Assembly: GCF_028583425.1 (NCBI RefSeq)
Contig: NC_072801.1
Location: 14,900,001-14,964,000 of the forward strand
DNA length: 64,000 bases
Source of the DNA: Eublepharis macularius
Taxonomy: Eukaryota; Chordata; Lepidosauria; Squamata; Eublepharidae
Direction: 5' to 3'
Position numbers and translations under genes: made by a program. The notes beneath the pieces are model-generated. The model worked only from the letters and a program-made list of their open reading frames with translations. It ran no database searches and was not told the DNA's origin. Shown in pieces: positions 21,416-33,546 of this stretch (position 1 is the stretch's first letter; each line of letters begins with the position of its first letter).

Positions 21416-23564
21416 AGGTCTGCATTCACACACAATGTAAATCAACTTCAAACCAGGTTTCAGAGCCTGGTTTGATAGACTCTCACTAACCCTAGTTCAC
21501 GGAGCAGCTTACATTCAGATAGTTTGTTTTATTCAGCCGTGATTTCAAGGGACGTCTGAATTAAGCCATGCAGTGGCAAACATAAAAAATCATCTATGTG
21601 GAAGCTCATACGGACCTAGTTATTTCTGAAACTCAGAACATCAGTATTCAAATCACAGAGGGAAAGCCAAAGGAGGGGAGGTTGGAGCAGAAATCATATG
21701 GATCCATGTTCTCCTAGAAACCTAACTCTGTCGCTGGTTTCAAAGGCTTGGTAACCCAGTCGTGATTTAGTTCCAGCAAACAGACAGGCAGCATTTCAGA
21801 AATTTCACAAATCTGGTTTCACTCTCCCTTTCTTTCCAAGTTCCTCTCCAGCAAGGAAACCATCAACGCACAGGCTCCTGGTATTATACATGCAAAATGT
21901 CAAAGCTATTTTTTACTGCCATTTTCTAAATTTCTTATCCCCTTTCCCCGGTTTTAAGTATCTGGGGCTCACTTGACATTTCGGGGCGGTTTCCAGTGTT
22001 GCTTTAAAACAAACCAATATGCAAGATTTTCACCCTGCATCAACCAGAAACAAGTAAAGGTTCCGGGGTTCCATAGCAGCAGAACCAACGAGCTAAAGAA
22101 ACTGCCTGGATAATACAGTACAGCCCAACTCTTCTTGAGGTCCTAGTTACTGCAAGGCATATCTCAGAAATGATTTAATACTACCAGAAGTTGTTACAAA
22201 CATCTTCCCCAAGGTTTTCAAATGAACAGACTGGTAAGAGAGCCCCTCTGTGAGCTTCCATTCCCATCCTGCCCCTGGAGTTCAGGAGGGCAGTGTGCCC
22301 CTCCTTTTTTATCTTCACAACAGCCTTGGAAGGTAGGAGTGGAGGAGGGAAAGTGACTGGCCCATGGTCACCTAGCAAGCTTTAGGGCTGAGCGGGGATA
22401 AAGTCGAAGGAATTGCACAGCCGTCCTCTTTTAGAAAATCTACCCAGTTTATTTGTCACGCTTCTTTCACAACCTTCCCCTTTAAAGCACTTTCCTATAT
22501 CTTCAGACCTATCTGGTGAGACAAATTTAGTGTGCAAGCAGACCTATGTAAAAATAGGAACCTCTCTCCAGTGAAAAGCACACTCGCCAATTTAGTTGTC
22601 ACACACACAATTTTCTCTTGTAGAGCTGGGTGCTTGAATCATCACAAAGCATCCTTCTGCTTTCCCAGATCAGTTTTTACAGCATTTTAACCCAAGCACA
22701 TGCAGGTGTGGAGGTTTTTTAAAACTACGTACCTATCAGATGCCCCATGAAATTTTTGAAGTGTAATTCAGTGCGGAAGCAGAGATGCATTATTTGAAGA
22801 GCAAAGGAGGCTCAGCTCATTCAGGAAATGCCAAAATCCATACTCCCGTTATTTCTATGATCTTTATGCACCTTAATGTTCAAGGAAAGGGATTTTCACA
22901 AAACCATCCACCAGGCATCACAACCTATATTTTGTTCTCTGTTTTCTCTCCCTGCATTCCCACCCCAAGGTGTGTGTGTGTGGGAGGGGGTTTACAGGCA
23001 TCTGTCGGATTAACTCCCTAGATTGCACCAGAAAGCAATACACATCTGACTTTTATTTTTTCAGAACCAACTAGATTTATTTGGAGAGGGTGAGATATCA
23101 GAAACGGGGCCAGCCAAACACCAAATAACCAGCTTTTGGGTTAGCGTAGGATTGCCATTTACGAATTTAAATGTGCAAACAGAATGTGTACCTCTCCCCA
23201 GACCAAGAGCTTAAAAGCCCCATAAGACCTAAACAATGCCCCCTCTTCCTGCCAATTCCTACATGTGAAGAGCACAGCTGAAATTTTGACAGTTTTGCTA
23301 TGCTTCCCTACAGATGTCAGGCAGTTTTCTTCCCCTGGGTTAAGCTGATCTGTTTTTTCCCCTTCTCTGTGCAGCATCCGTGTCTTTCTCTTTTTCTCCC
23401 TGCCAAGGTCTGCAGAGTTGGGGTGTGTGTGTGTAACTAACTAAGACTCCCAAAGATCTCTGACCAGATCTGCTGAATATTGTTTTTAAGGTGAGGGCAC
23501 ATGAGTAGGAAAAATCAATCACAAAATGTATCAAAAATAATATAATGGAGTACCAACTCTCCAA
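21416..23564. other. Non-coding, no recognised feature
   Basis: About 2.1 kb without a supported gene or named repeat; only a short GT run near 22972-22983. Confidence 0.4.
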
Positions 23565-23900
23565 GTACAATCAAGAGAATCAACAACAGTAATTACATAC
23601 AAGTACAAAATCAGGTGCACATTCACAATGAAACCATGTGCACCTGTACTGTATAACAGTACAAGAACTTCGGCGAGGAAGACGTCCAACAGGTAAGTCC
23701 ATAATGATAAGTCAATATCACTGTGTTTTGCTTCTAGGTGGAGCTGTATCCGGAGGGCTGCAAAGAGAGTAGCCCAAAGCGCCTGACAGACAGCGGCAGC
23801 TGGATTCTGCTGTTTCGTGTCGCCACGTCATCAGGGGTGACGTATAACCACCATAAACAAAAATCAAGTCAATGTCTCAAGTTACATCATTTAAAGCAAT
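23565..23900 (-). mobile_element. PLE-like element, third family
   Basis: The minus strand has 'ctgttggacgtcttcctcgc' and, at 23813-23834, a hammerhead-like core 'ctgatgacgtggcgacacg' followed by 'aaacagc'. A 16-bp inverted repeat around 'aggtgcaca...tgtgcacct' (about 23610-23647) lies downstream. Assignment to PLEs is inference from the hammerhead-like core. Confidence 0.4.
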
Positions 23901-24642
23901 CAATTTCAGTAAAGTCACAATGAGTCTTGCTTGGCGTCCTTGCTTGGCGCAGTTTAACTCTTTCACCCATACATGTTTTCATCAGTCAAAATCTCCTGGA
24001 AGGGAAAAAGGGAAACCTAAAAGAGGGTACCTCTATTTTTCCCTTCCAAGGAGTGTGTGTGTGAGTTGGTTTCTATTGCTAAAAAGATGTGGGACAGATA
24101 AACTGAAACATTTTTGGTACTTAAAAATGACTCCCAGAGTCTCATGCATTTAGGAATATGAGCATTTTGTTTAGATGGTGAAATTCATTCTTTCTGGTGA
24201 ATCTGGCTTTCCTTTTCTTCCACTCAAGTTCTTCTCTTCAGGTGATCCATGGCTAACCTTTGAGATGTTTATCCTTTCATTCCGCCAAGGCTTTCAGAGC
24301 AATGTCCATAACTTCTTCCCTTACCTCCATTTCTCACCCCATGCTGTAGCCGCTATACCTCCCACCGCCCCCAGTCTCCATATAAACATTTTTGCACAGG
24401 CGGTCCTACCAGCAAAAAGCAACAGAAAGTTGTCTAAAATGATAAATAACTCTGTAAAAGGTAATTTTTTGAAAATCCATGCGGCTACCGAAAGAAATGA
24501 AAAAGACTTGTGCTAAACTTTGACTTTACACGTTTTAGTGTGGAAACGCATTGAAGTCATTTTAAAGGATAGATAATCAATACACATTTTGTGCCCCTTT
24601 CTTCTTTTGGAAGCCCTATTTGGTTCCATACATACATTTGGC
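23901..24642. other. Non-coding, no recognised feature
   Basis: Pyrimidine-rich stretches with open frames but no recognised product. Confidence 0.4.
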
Positions 24643-24902
24643 CAGGGCTTTTTTTCTGGGAAAAGAGGTGGTGGAACTCAGTGGGTTGCCCTCGGAGAAA
24701 ATGGTCACATGGCTGGTGGCCCCGCCCCCTGATCTCCAGACAGAGGGGAGTTTAGATTGCCCTCTGCACCACTTGGCAGCGCGGAGGGCAATCTCAACTC
24801 CCCTCTGTCTGAAGATCAGGGGGCGGGACCACCAGCCATGTGACCATTTTCAAGAGGTTCCGGAATGCTGTTCCACTGCGTTCCAGCTGAAAAAAAGCCC
24901 TG
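24643..24902 (+). mobile_element. hAT-type foldback MITE, family A copy 5
   Basis: Perfect 8-bp duplication catttggc on both sides. Both arms are intact, 260 bp. Confidence 0.93.
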
Positions 24903-25455
24903 CATTTGGCTCTGGAGCCATATGGTGCAGACTCCCACCTTAGATGAAAATCTCCATGTCTAATGTGACCTCTCGTATACCCCATCAGAACATCTGCCAG
25001 CACGGACTTTGAACCCTGCCTACAAATTTCCCAGAATAAGGAAGGAACTCCTTTACGCTTCTCTTAATTTATACTTGCCATTAGACCCTCTTTCTGTTCC
25101 AGGGCCCTTCTGTGTATGATCTCATCAGAGATGAGCTGGCTAAGCAGAGGAAAAGATTATCACACCCCCGTTTCAAAAGGAGAGGAGGACAAGTGTCACA
25201 TCTCCCAGCACTGGGTGGTTCAGCTAGCAAGTATTCTTGCTCGGGGGGGGGGGGTGTCTGTTTTTTCTTGAATTGCCTGTTGTTTTAATTACCGTCTTTA
25301 TACATTCTGCTCACAGGCAACTGAAGGCAAAATTGGACAGGATTATTTTTGTTGTCGTTAAAAGCAAACAGAAGAAAACAGGGAGAGAAAGAAAGAGGTG
25401 ATATGCAAAAGTTATTCAGAAAGCCAGCAGGAAGGGGGAGCAGAGTTCTGCCTCC

Positions 25456-26401
25456 TGGGCCAAATCCACACGTTTTCCGCTTCCCCCCCCCCTGCCCATT
25501 ATTCGCTTCTCAGAGGGCTGTTCACATACTCTTACCTCAATCCCGCCATTCTCTTGTGTCTTTCGCATTGCGCCTCAGACGAATTCGTCATGCGTTCAAA
25601 CACTTCTCTTGCGTGGTTCTCACCGTGGATGTGGACAAATAGAAGCGTTTCACAAGAAGACCGCCCCCTTCAAACTACCCCACTTCCATGTTTGCAGCCT
25701 TTCTGGAACACCATCCCTCTTTGCCGTGCAATTATCAAGCTTTTCCACTCTCTCTACAGCATGCCTGCCTGCCCTTTCCCAGTGCTGTTGCACAATCCCG
25801 GCCATAAATCTTAATCGGGGTGCTCCAAAATCCCCATGGAGACATCAAGGGGTGGCATCATTTCTGTGTCATTTTTAGGAGGCCGAACAGTTGGAAATAT
25901 CAGTGGCTGTTAATTTTTTTTTTTAACAGTTGAAATTACCATTATAGTGGAAATCCACCATTCTAACATTACATTTAAGCGTCAAATAATTAGTCTGCCC
26001 GTTTGGAGAGTTTGGATCACCCCCACACCCCCAATATCACTTCAAATTAGCCCACCAGAATAATGGTCCAATGGATTTCAAAGAAGAAGGCATAGAATAA
26101 CATTAACCAATCACAGGCATCATAGTGGTGTGGCCTCGCCATAGCAATTTAGCAAAAAAAAACGCTATAGCGGAAATCTGATGAAAAAATGAAAAAAAAA
26201 TTAACGTGATGTCGTCATCGGCGATGTCGGATCTAAACCCGCCCCGTATTGTGCGATTCTACCAGGGATGTGGACGAAGTATAGCGCGAGGCAGCGGCAG
26301 TAAGAGAAGGGATGTGAACACAGACTGGGACATTGCAGGATAGAATCCAGTGCGATTAATGCACTTGAAAAGCGGAAGGTAGGGAAGTGTGGATTCGGCC
26401 C
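25456..26401. mobile_element. Large non-autonomous DNA element, family D
   Basis: Ends 'gggccaaatccacacgtttt' and 'gaagtgtggattcggccc' are inverted copies. Inner parts near both ends are also related ('ttccgcttccc' against 'agcggaagg', 'gtggatgtggac' against 'gggatgtggacg'). There is no transposase frame. Candidate flanks tgcctcct and tggtttct match at only 5 of 8, so the superfamily is uncertain. Confidence 0.6.
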
Positions 26402-26898
26402 TGGTTTCTCCCATGTTGAGCGTAAATATTCAGAAAACCAAACCAGGTCAAACGACATTTGTTTAGGAGATTCCCATCCAGCTCAATCTATAGGGAAGAA
26501 GAGTTCTCTTAAAAGGTCTCTTTCTTTCATCTTATCATCAGAGCAGTCCCATGAGATAGGCAAGAGGGTGCGATTGGCCCAGGGTCACCCAATGAGCTTC
26601 ACAGGATGGGGGGCGGGGCATTTAAATGCTGGTCATTTTTAGGTCCGAGGGAGTAGGCCTAAGCAGGCCTACTTAGTAATCAGTCTCATTTTAGTCACTG
26701 AGGCTTTTCCCCGGGAAGACCTAAGGATTGCACTGTTAGTCTGCTTTGCCAATCCATTCACCACACTGATTTTCAGTTGATGATCAATGTTAACGATTTC
26801 CCCATTTTTTAAAATGAAAAGCAGTCATGGAAGGCAGTTATCTTTAATGGAGGACTGTCAAGGGAACGGGCTGCTCAAACGTACCCACCTTCGGGGAA
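26402..26898. other. Non-coding, no recognised feature
   Basis: Nothing recognised; a short 'agatgggcaa'-type CORE-SINE remnant is possible near 26530-26600 ('gattggcccagggtcaccca'). Confidence 0.35.
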
Positions 26899-27022
26899 GG
26901 GCCATGGCTCAGTGGAAGAACCTCTGCTTCAATTCTGGCATCTCCAGCTAAAAGGACCAGGCAGTGGGTGATGGGAAAGACCTCTGCCTGAGACGCTGGC
27001 GAACCGCTGCCAGTCAGAGTAG
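26899..27022 (+). mobile_element. tRNA-derived SINE
   Basis: 'gggccatggctcagtggaag' (box A), degenerate box B, then 'agctaaaaggaccaggcagt' and 'gggaaagacctctgcctgag'. Confidence 0.7.
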
Positions 27023-27366
27023 AGAAGGTTCATGTGTGTTTCTGCCACCATTCTGTTCAAAAACATGCCCTCTCCCAGTTCTTTTTCTCTTCATCAACAA
27101 CCAGGGATCAGGTTCTCGCTATTTCCATATGGACAAACAGCAGGAAGGGAAAGAGTTATGCATCTTTCCCTAGCTCCCCCCACCCACAAATCAGCTCCCC
27201 ATAGCTGCTTTTCATTATATAAAATCAGAAAGAATAATGACAGAACTGCTTGCCCTGTATAGCTTGGCATGGGTCCAATCCATGTGTTATACAGAAGTTG
27301 GGGGAAAAGAAACAGTACAAGCAAATTGCACTTTCTCCCTGTTTCTATTGTTGTGGGACACGTCCG

Positions 27367-27512
27367 GGGCTGGATCAAGGGCAGGGGTGTCTCTCAGACT
27401 GGCAGACGCTCTCTGGAACAGAGGTCCTTTACATCAACTACCACTGGAGACACTGGGAATGGAATATCAGATTTTCTGCACATCAAGAAGATGCTCAGCC
27501 ACAGCCCTACCA
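27367..27512 (-). mobile_element. tRNA-derived SINE, diverged
   Basis: Minus-strand order runs from box A ('tgtggctgagcatcttcttg') to 'aaaggacctctgttccagag' and 'ctgccagtctgagagacacc'. Reads as an old copy of the same family. Confidence 0.5.
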
Positions 27513-28223
27513 CAAGGCAGGCATAGCTGCAAGGCAACAGCATTAGGAAGGTTTATCCTCCTCTCTTGGTCATTCTCCTAACCCACGCAGATGCAAAACA
27601 CAACCTCCGGAAGGCAGTGAGCCGGGAGCAATTGCAGAATCCAAAGAAAATCAGCAGGGGACAGAATAAGCCTCGTGGTGGAAAGGAGGAGAGACAGGTG
27701 GCCAGGAGAGTGGCAGGTAGACGGATGACTCACCGGGTGTCTCTCCGCATGTATACATAATCAGAGCAAGGGAAGAAAATAACCCAGCAAAAGGCATGCT
27801 CAGCCTAATAGCGCATGTCTGGAAATGCTATTAAGGCACATTACTGACTGGGTAAACAGGAAATGCAGCTGCCAGCCAAAGCTTCTTAATCTAGAGCCAT
27901 TTGCCAGCAATTTTTGTATTCAGGCCAACTGCAGGGGAAGCGGGGTGGGTGGGAAACTGTAACCTCTTCCATGCTGGTACGTCTCTACGTCCAAACATGG
28001 ACTCTGCAGTCACCAGTGGATAATGGACACTGCTAAGAGACTATTCTGCATGTACCTCTCATGAGTATTCTTTAAAATATTCTGGGCCTAGCATTCTCCC
28101 TTCTCCAAGTTTCTTCAGCTTGTGCCTCATGGCCTTGAAATATTCCCCTACAGGGAAATCCTGGAATGCTTGCTCTCAGAAAGCGATCCATCGGTGTTGT
28201 AATTGCTGAAGGGCTTGTCACTG
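27513..28223. other. Non-coding, no recognised feature
   Basis: No supported feature. Confidence 0.4.
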
Positions 28224-28375
28224 TCAGGTGGGGCTGTGGCTCAGTGGAAGAGCATCTGTTTTGCACACAGAAGGTCCCAGGTTCAATCCCACCCCCGTAT
28301 CTCCAGTAGACAGATCATTGTAGTAAGGTAAAAGAAGGTCCCAGGTTCAGCCTCTGGAATCTGCTCTGAAAAGGA
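28224..28375 (+). mobile_element. tRNA-derived SINE with internal duplication
   Basis: Box A 'ggctgtggctcagtggaaga', box B 'ggttcaatcccacc'. The stretch 'agaaggtcccaggttca' occurs again about 60 bases further on. Confidence 0.75.
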
Positions 28376-28378
28376 TCA

Positions 28379-28755
28379 GATAGTTTCAGATGGGTAGCTG
28401 TGCTGGTCTGCTGTAAAATAGCAAGATTCAAGCCCAGTAGCACTTTTTGAGAGTCAGAGCCAAGCTACAAGTGATGCCTGACACAGGTTGGACACTTGTC
28501 GGCTTCCCTCAAGTTTTGATGGGAAATGTAGGCGTTCTGGTCTTGCAGCTGTAATGGAGAGCCAAGCTGTAAAACCAGGACGCCTACATTTCCCATCAAA
28601 ACTTGAGGGAAGCTGACAAGAGTCCAACCTGTGTAAGGTGTCACTTGTAGCTTGGCTTTCAGGCTCCCTTTGTTTATCTGACAAAGGGAGACTGCTTTTG
28701 AAAACTAATACCCTGGAAATTTTGTTGGTCTTTAAGGTGCTACTGGACTCAAATC
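28379..28755 (+). mobile_element. PLE-like element interrupted by a foldback element
   Basis: Left: 'tttcagatgggtagctgtgc', 'agcccagtagcactttttga'. Right: 'ctttgtttatctgacaaagg', 'accctggaaattttgttggt', 'aaggtgctactggactcaaa'. The foldback element at 28456-28657 sits between the two. Confidence 0.65.
28456..28657. mobile_element. Foldback element, family B copy 1
   Basis: Ends 'agccaagctacaagtgatgc' and 'gtgtcacttgtagcttggct' are inverted copies, and the complementarity continues through 'cctgacacaggttggacact' and 'ttgatgggaaatgtaggcgt'. It is inserted into a PLE-like repeat. There is a possible short tcag duplication. Related copies lie at 36703-36944 and 38709-39059. Confidence 0.8.
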
Positions 28756-28889
28756 TTGCTCAGGGATCAGAGAGTAGGTGATACAAGGAAGTTCTGCCTG
28801 AGACCTTAGACAACCTTTTACAGTGGGAACTTGGCATTCCGCAGCTTCGTTTCCTTTGGTTCACTACCTACAACAAACAGGCAGGTCCC

Positions 28890-29100
28890 TTTGCCATATT
28901 AGGGTGGAGGGTTCACATAAATAATCACAATCATAGCACTTATAAGCTGCTCTTCTAGGCAGATTAGTGCCCCACTCAAAGCGGTGAACAAAGTCAGTGT
29001 TGTTGTTATTATCCCCACAATACGGCTGGGGAACTGGGGCTGAGAGGAGTGGCTTACCCAAGGCCACCGACTGAGCTCATGGCAGTATTGAGATGTTGGT
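28890..29100 (-). mobile_element. CORE/MIR-like SINE, diverged
   Basis: The minus strand contains 'ggccttgggtaagccactcc', 'tattgtggggataataacaa' and 'cgctttgagtggggcactaa', the CORE-SINE order. The tRNA head is eroded. Confidence 0.55.
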
Positions 29101-29114
29101 CACTCTATAAACGT

Positions 29115-29726
29115 TACTTCGTTCATGAGATTTCCATGGAGCCAACTTGGGCTCATGCAGACACACAGCAGCTCCGGAGAATGGCTTGTATTTAAAAAGG
29201 AGAGTAGGGTTGGCAGGCCCCCTCAACCTCCCGGTGGGGGGATTGGGGCCTGGCACTCACCTTCCGGGGGGTGAGCGCACTCCCGCAAGAGTGACGACGT
29301 CACTTCCGGGAAGTTACATCATCACGCCCTCCCCCCCCCCGGAGCGCACCCACGCTCCTCAGGGGATTGGATTGGGGTCACGGCGGAGGGCAGGAGCACT
29401 CGTGCCCTCTGCAGCGGCTCAAAACGGGCCCGATCCGCGCTGAAACAGATCGGGGGAGGAGTTTTCCCATTTCTGCTGCCACACATGTACACTATACCTC
29501 CACATGCAGCAGCAGAAACAGAAAAACTCCCCCCCCCCACCCACATACAATGTTTTTGCGTGGGGGAAAGAGCTTGGGAGAAAGGCAGGGACTTCCTCTC
29601 CTCCAGCAGCCGCTTTCTGAGCCCATTTGGGCTCTCCTTTTTTATAGGCAAGCCGTTCCCCAGAGTTGCTGCATGTCTGGACGAGCCCAAGTTGGCTCCC
29701 CGGTGAACTCGTGAAGGAAGTTATAT
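29115..29726. mobile_element. Long foldback element with about 90-bp inverted ends
   Basis: Left arm (29117-29205) and right arm (29632-29725) are inverted copies around 'gagccaacttgggctc' and its complement. The interior is GC-rich with a second nested inverted pair ('tttctgctgcca' against 'cagcagcagaaac', about 29468-29524) and C runs. There is no transposase. The termini TTACTTC...GAAGTTA do not match a family I know. Confidence 0.65.
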
Positions 29727-29871
29727 TTAGTGTGACCCAGAAGAAACAAATGTGACTTCTCCCTCCCATCCTGCAGGAGAAGGTGCAGATCCCCCAAATT
29801 CCCTCTTCTTATAAACAGAATAAGGTTGTAGATTATGTATGGGGAACTTAAGGCAATGCTCATCCTATTTT

Positions 29872-30022
29872 AGGGGAGGGGCCATGGCTCTGTGGTGGAG
29901 CATCTGCTTTGCATGTAGAAGATCCTCAGCACCTCCAGTTAAAAGGACTGGCAGTACATGATGCGCCTAAGATCCTGGACTGATGGTCTGATTCAGTATA
30001 CGGCAGCTTCACGTGTTCATGT
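29872..30022 (+). mobile_element. tRNA-derived SINE
   Basis: 'gggccatggctctgtggtgg', 'ccagttaaaaggactggcag', then the full tail 'tgattcagtatacggcagct' and 'tcacgtgttcatg'. A short internal deletion is present. Confidence 0.75.
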
Positions 30023-31827
30023 TTACACTGCCTTATGCTTTGTGCACATTATTTGGGGATTTTTGTTTGTTTTGCATTGTTCTTAACTTTGCAATCTGGC
30101 TTTTAAAATCCGTTTTTCATATGCAACGTGATTTACTGCATTGTCCTTAAATCTCATAATCCTGCTTTCTTGTTTCTATTATACAGTATTTTTTGTGTAT
30201 CAATCTCTAGTCTTGATGGTTGTATATATCATACTGTTCTCCCTTCACTGTTTTTAGTTTAGTTATCCAACTCTAGACTCAGTGTGAAAGGCAGACTCTA
30301 AATGAAGTGCACAAGCAAATAAATCCTTAACTGCTAAAAGTTCTGCTTTGTAGCTAGAAAATGTTGCCCTGGAAAGCAGAGCAAATCCAGAACAAAAGCC
30401 CACACATCCCGACCAGTAAAAAAGTTTTAAAACCACAGCCCAGGCACTGAGCAGTTGGCACCTGCATCCCAGTTTGCAAGGCAAGACTCTGATTTTAGGT
30501 CATCACACCTCATTAAAAGTGTGACAGATTTGGGGAGGAAAGAACAGGGAGAAATACTGTTTCTGGCCACATTTTTCACAGCATGATGTATGTGATTTTT
30601 CTAGCTTTGCCAAGGTATGCATGATTTTAAAAAACAACAAAGGACAGGTCTTTAAAGGATGGCTCTGTATGAAGTTGATAATAGGAAATTTTGTGTGCAG
30701 TCAGAAAGAGCGTTCCAAAATGGTAAAGAGGCTTCTTTTGTGAAGACACAGTCATATTTGAGAACATGACGTGAGCTCTGCAATCCTAAACAGAGTTAGA
30801 CCCTTCTAAATCTAATGAAGTCAATGGGTTTAGTAAGGTATAACTCCATTTAGGACTACACTGTAACTGTTGCAGCCTACAATCAAACTACAGGAATCCT
30901 AAGAGGTAAGGAAAATAATGCCGTTTTGACTTACTGCTGCCGTTTGGACAGTGTGACCTTAAAATAGACAGATATGTCAAAAGACAGAAGCATTGTTACT
31001 CAGGAAAGGTGCCAACATCTTCACCTACTGATCTGGCTGGCACCAATGAGAGATGGCTTTAGGGCAGGAGTTGAATGAAGAAGGTGGGGAGAAACAGAGA
31101 GATGAAAATACTGCAGTAAAACACGTCCCTTTGGTTTCCAGTTTGATTTGGGGGAAGATGTCAATCTCTGTCAGATATGCCTATTGGACTGGGTCAACTC
31201 TGCTACTCGACGCACAAAATGGGGGCAGGGAGAAGAGGTGGCACAACATGGTTTGCGGGGCCAGCCACGATTAGTGGCATGGATTGTAAACTTGGTAACA
31301 CAAGGACATTCTCTATGCACTATTGATGCGCTTGTCGATGACTTCCTCTAAAGTCTAAGTGCCACAGGTTAACCCTTTCTCCTCCTTTCTTTCTAGTGCC
31401 ATGGATCTTTAAATATTGGTTAACATTTTTAAGAAACATGTTCTTGCTTTTAATGCTGCTGCTGTGCTTGATGTTTAATTACAGCAGGGGCTCTTGTTAT
31501 GAGTCACTGTGAACACCCAGTCAGAGCAGAAAAGAATACATGAAATATTCCTCTGACGATGGCCACCTTCCTCCTAGCTCCAAACACCGTCTACCTTTGA
31601 GTCTGCACTGAGTTCATGGCTGCACCACTCCAAACTGCAAGTAGGGGAATCGCATGGCTGAAGGTGCCTCTTAGCAAAAACAGGTCCCTTGCACATAGAG
31701 CAACAGCCCTTCTCCCATTCATATGCCTGCCCACCAAGTGAAGTGACCTTCCCCCTTTCTGTGTGCCCCAAAGCACTAGACTGAATAGAGACAGGGAATG
31801 CGGGAAATTTCCATGGACAGCTGAGCA
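30023..31827. other. Non-coding, no recognised feature
   Basis: About 1.8 kb with no supported gene or repeat. Confidence 0.4.
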
Positions 31828-31892
31828 GACAATACTGACCTTGATTGGTCTGATTCAGATAAGATTGCCTCATACGTTCATGGGAACTTATG
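31828..31892 (+). mobile_element. tRNA-derived SINE, 3' tail only
   Basis: 'acaatactgaccttgattgg' and 'tctgattcagataagattgc' match the tail of the same SINE family. Confidence 0.5.
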
Positions 31893-32046
31893 GGGATTGT
31901 GGGTGGATCATTAGCCTTTGTTTGTGGTATTTATGCAAAGCGCCTTGTTTTAATGTGTGTTGGATGCTACAGATGTGTAGCATCCAACCCATTTTCTTGT
32001 GCAGGTTTTTTTTTTTTTAAATTAGTACACACCTAAACAGAGTCAC

Positions 32047-32620
32047 ACCCTGACCTGGATAGCCCAAGTGAGCCTGATCTCGTCAGATCTCAGAAGCTAA
32101 GCAGGGTTGGCCTTGGTTAGTAATTGGATGGGAGCAGGGGTCATTTTGTAGAAAAAGAGCTGGAGGAACCCATTAGCATAACTCATTAGCATATGCCACG
32201 CCCCTTGCCATTGCCAGAAATGTGTCATTCATATCACTGATTTGCATATGCCACATCCCCTGACATCACCTATCCTGGCTGCTTTGGACCCAATCCTGGC
32301 CATTCAGGGCCGAAAAGGGGCCCAAAATGGTCAGAATTGGGCTGCTGCTGAACAGGAGAGTGATCCACCACCCGTCAGAGGCCCGATCTGGGCCGTTTTG
32401 GCCCCAATCCAGGATGAAACGGGCCCAAAATGGCTGAGAGTCAGGTAGGCAGGGCCACCTGACATGTGACCTCTTTGGGGAACTGTTCCCCCTCAAAATG
32501 AGCCCTGGATGGGAGACCTCCAGCGAAGACCAGGGTTGCAGAGGCAGGCAATGGCAAACCTCCTGTTAGTCTCCTGCCATGAAAACTCCACCAGAGGCCA
32601 CCATAAGTCAGCTCTGACCT
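32047..32620 (+). mobile_element. 5S rRNA-derived SINE split by a hAT element
   Basis: The left part (32047-32134) has the 5S internal promoter pattern: 'gatctcgtcagatctcagaa', 'gctaagcagggttggccttg', 'taattggatgggag'. The right part (32508-32620) resumes with 'gatgggagacctcc', 'gcaggcaatggcaaacctcc' and 'ataagtcagctctgacctga'. The insertion explains the gap exactly. Confidence 0.85.
32135..32507. mobile_element. Non-autonomous hAT element inside the 5S-SINE
   Basis: Termini 'caggggtcattttgtag' and 'cctcaaaatgagccctg' are inverted copies. The flanks are a perfect 8-bp duplication, gatgggag (32127-32134 and 32508-32515). There is no coding capacity. The interior has 'cattagcataactcattagc'-type repeats on the left side. 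Confidence 0.93.
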
Positions 32621-33546
32621 GAGGGCACTCTCCACTCCAAACAGAGTCACAAGCTTCTAGGCCCACTGACCTCAATAGACATGGTAATTCTTTTTGGTGT
32701 TGTACCACTAAGCAGTATCCAAACAAACATAACGGAGGAGAAATGTTCCAAAGAAGACAGAAGAAGAGAATTTTTTTATCATTTTTTACTGAAATCTCAT
32801 CTCAGTGCAACAGTCATGAGAGGGCATATGAAAAGATATATCAAAAGAACATCTTTATGGCGCATTGACAGTAGAAACACGGTTTCTCCACTTTCTGTCT
32901 TCCAAAAAAGAGCTCCCTTTCAAGGAGCGCATAACAGAGTGTGAGCAAGTGTTGTATGGTTGTGGTAAGCTGGGGGGAACACACAGCAACAGAGATGCAC
33001 ATAAACTTATAAAACCAGAAAAGGTGTGGTAGAAAGAGCCGGGACAGAAAGAACACCAGAGGTTTCATCCTCAAGCAACGGATAACGCCAACGGGAGAGC
33101 TTCAAAACAAAATTTCCCTGGATGCCCTTTTGTGTCAAACTTGATGATGTAACACAGGCAGTGGCATCCTGTAATTAAAGGCTCTTGTCTACTCATGTGA
33201 GCAGAGCAATCTCTCAAGTGTGGATTCGTGGAAGACGGCAGCCGTTACTTTCATGACGAGAAAAATCATAAGATATATTTTTCTCCTCTGGTCACTGAAA
33301 TAAGTGCTGCAGTCTCCCAGGTGGGTCCTAGATCAGACATGCATGGAAAACCAAACCAAGCCTTTTGAAAACCAATGTCAGAGTTGGCTCAGATGGTGGG
33401 TGCAAATATTGCACGGCGCAGTTTTTCCTGTTCACAGAGAAGTAATCCTGATCTTAGGCCAGCCAGTGTTCCGAATTGATATTGCCCATCCTTGTATAAA
33501 CAGTTGCCTGCATTGCTTAGCGGCTTCAGAAAGGGCATTTGAGACT
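32621..33546. other. Non-coding, no recognised feature
   Basis: No supported feature. Confidence 0.4.

Noticed and set aside
24620-24943. Open frames with 'GWWPRPLISRQRGVEI'-type peptides, seen at many places
   Set aside because: They are translations of the family A foldback element, not genes.
28224-28375. tRNA gene
   Set aside because: Box A and box B are present but there is no cloverleaf, and the same body recurs in several diverged SINE copies.
32047-32134. 5S rRNA gene
   Set aside because: Only the promoter-like part is similar; the sequence goes on as SINE and recurs at 45700 and 48637.
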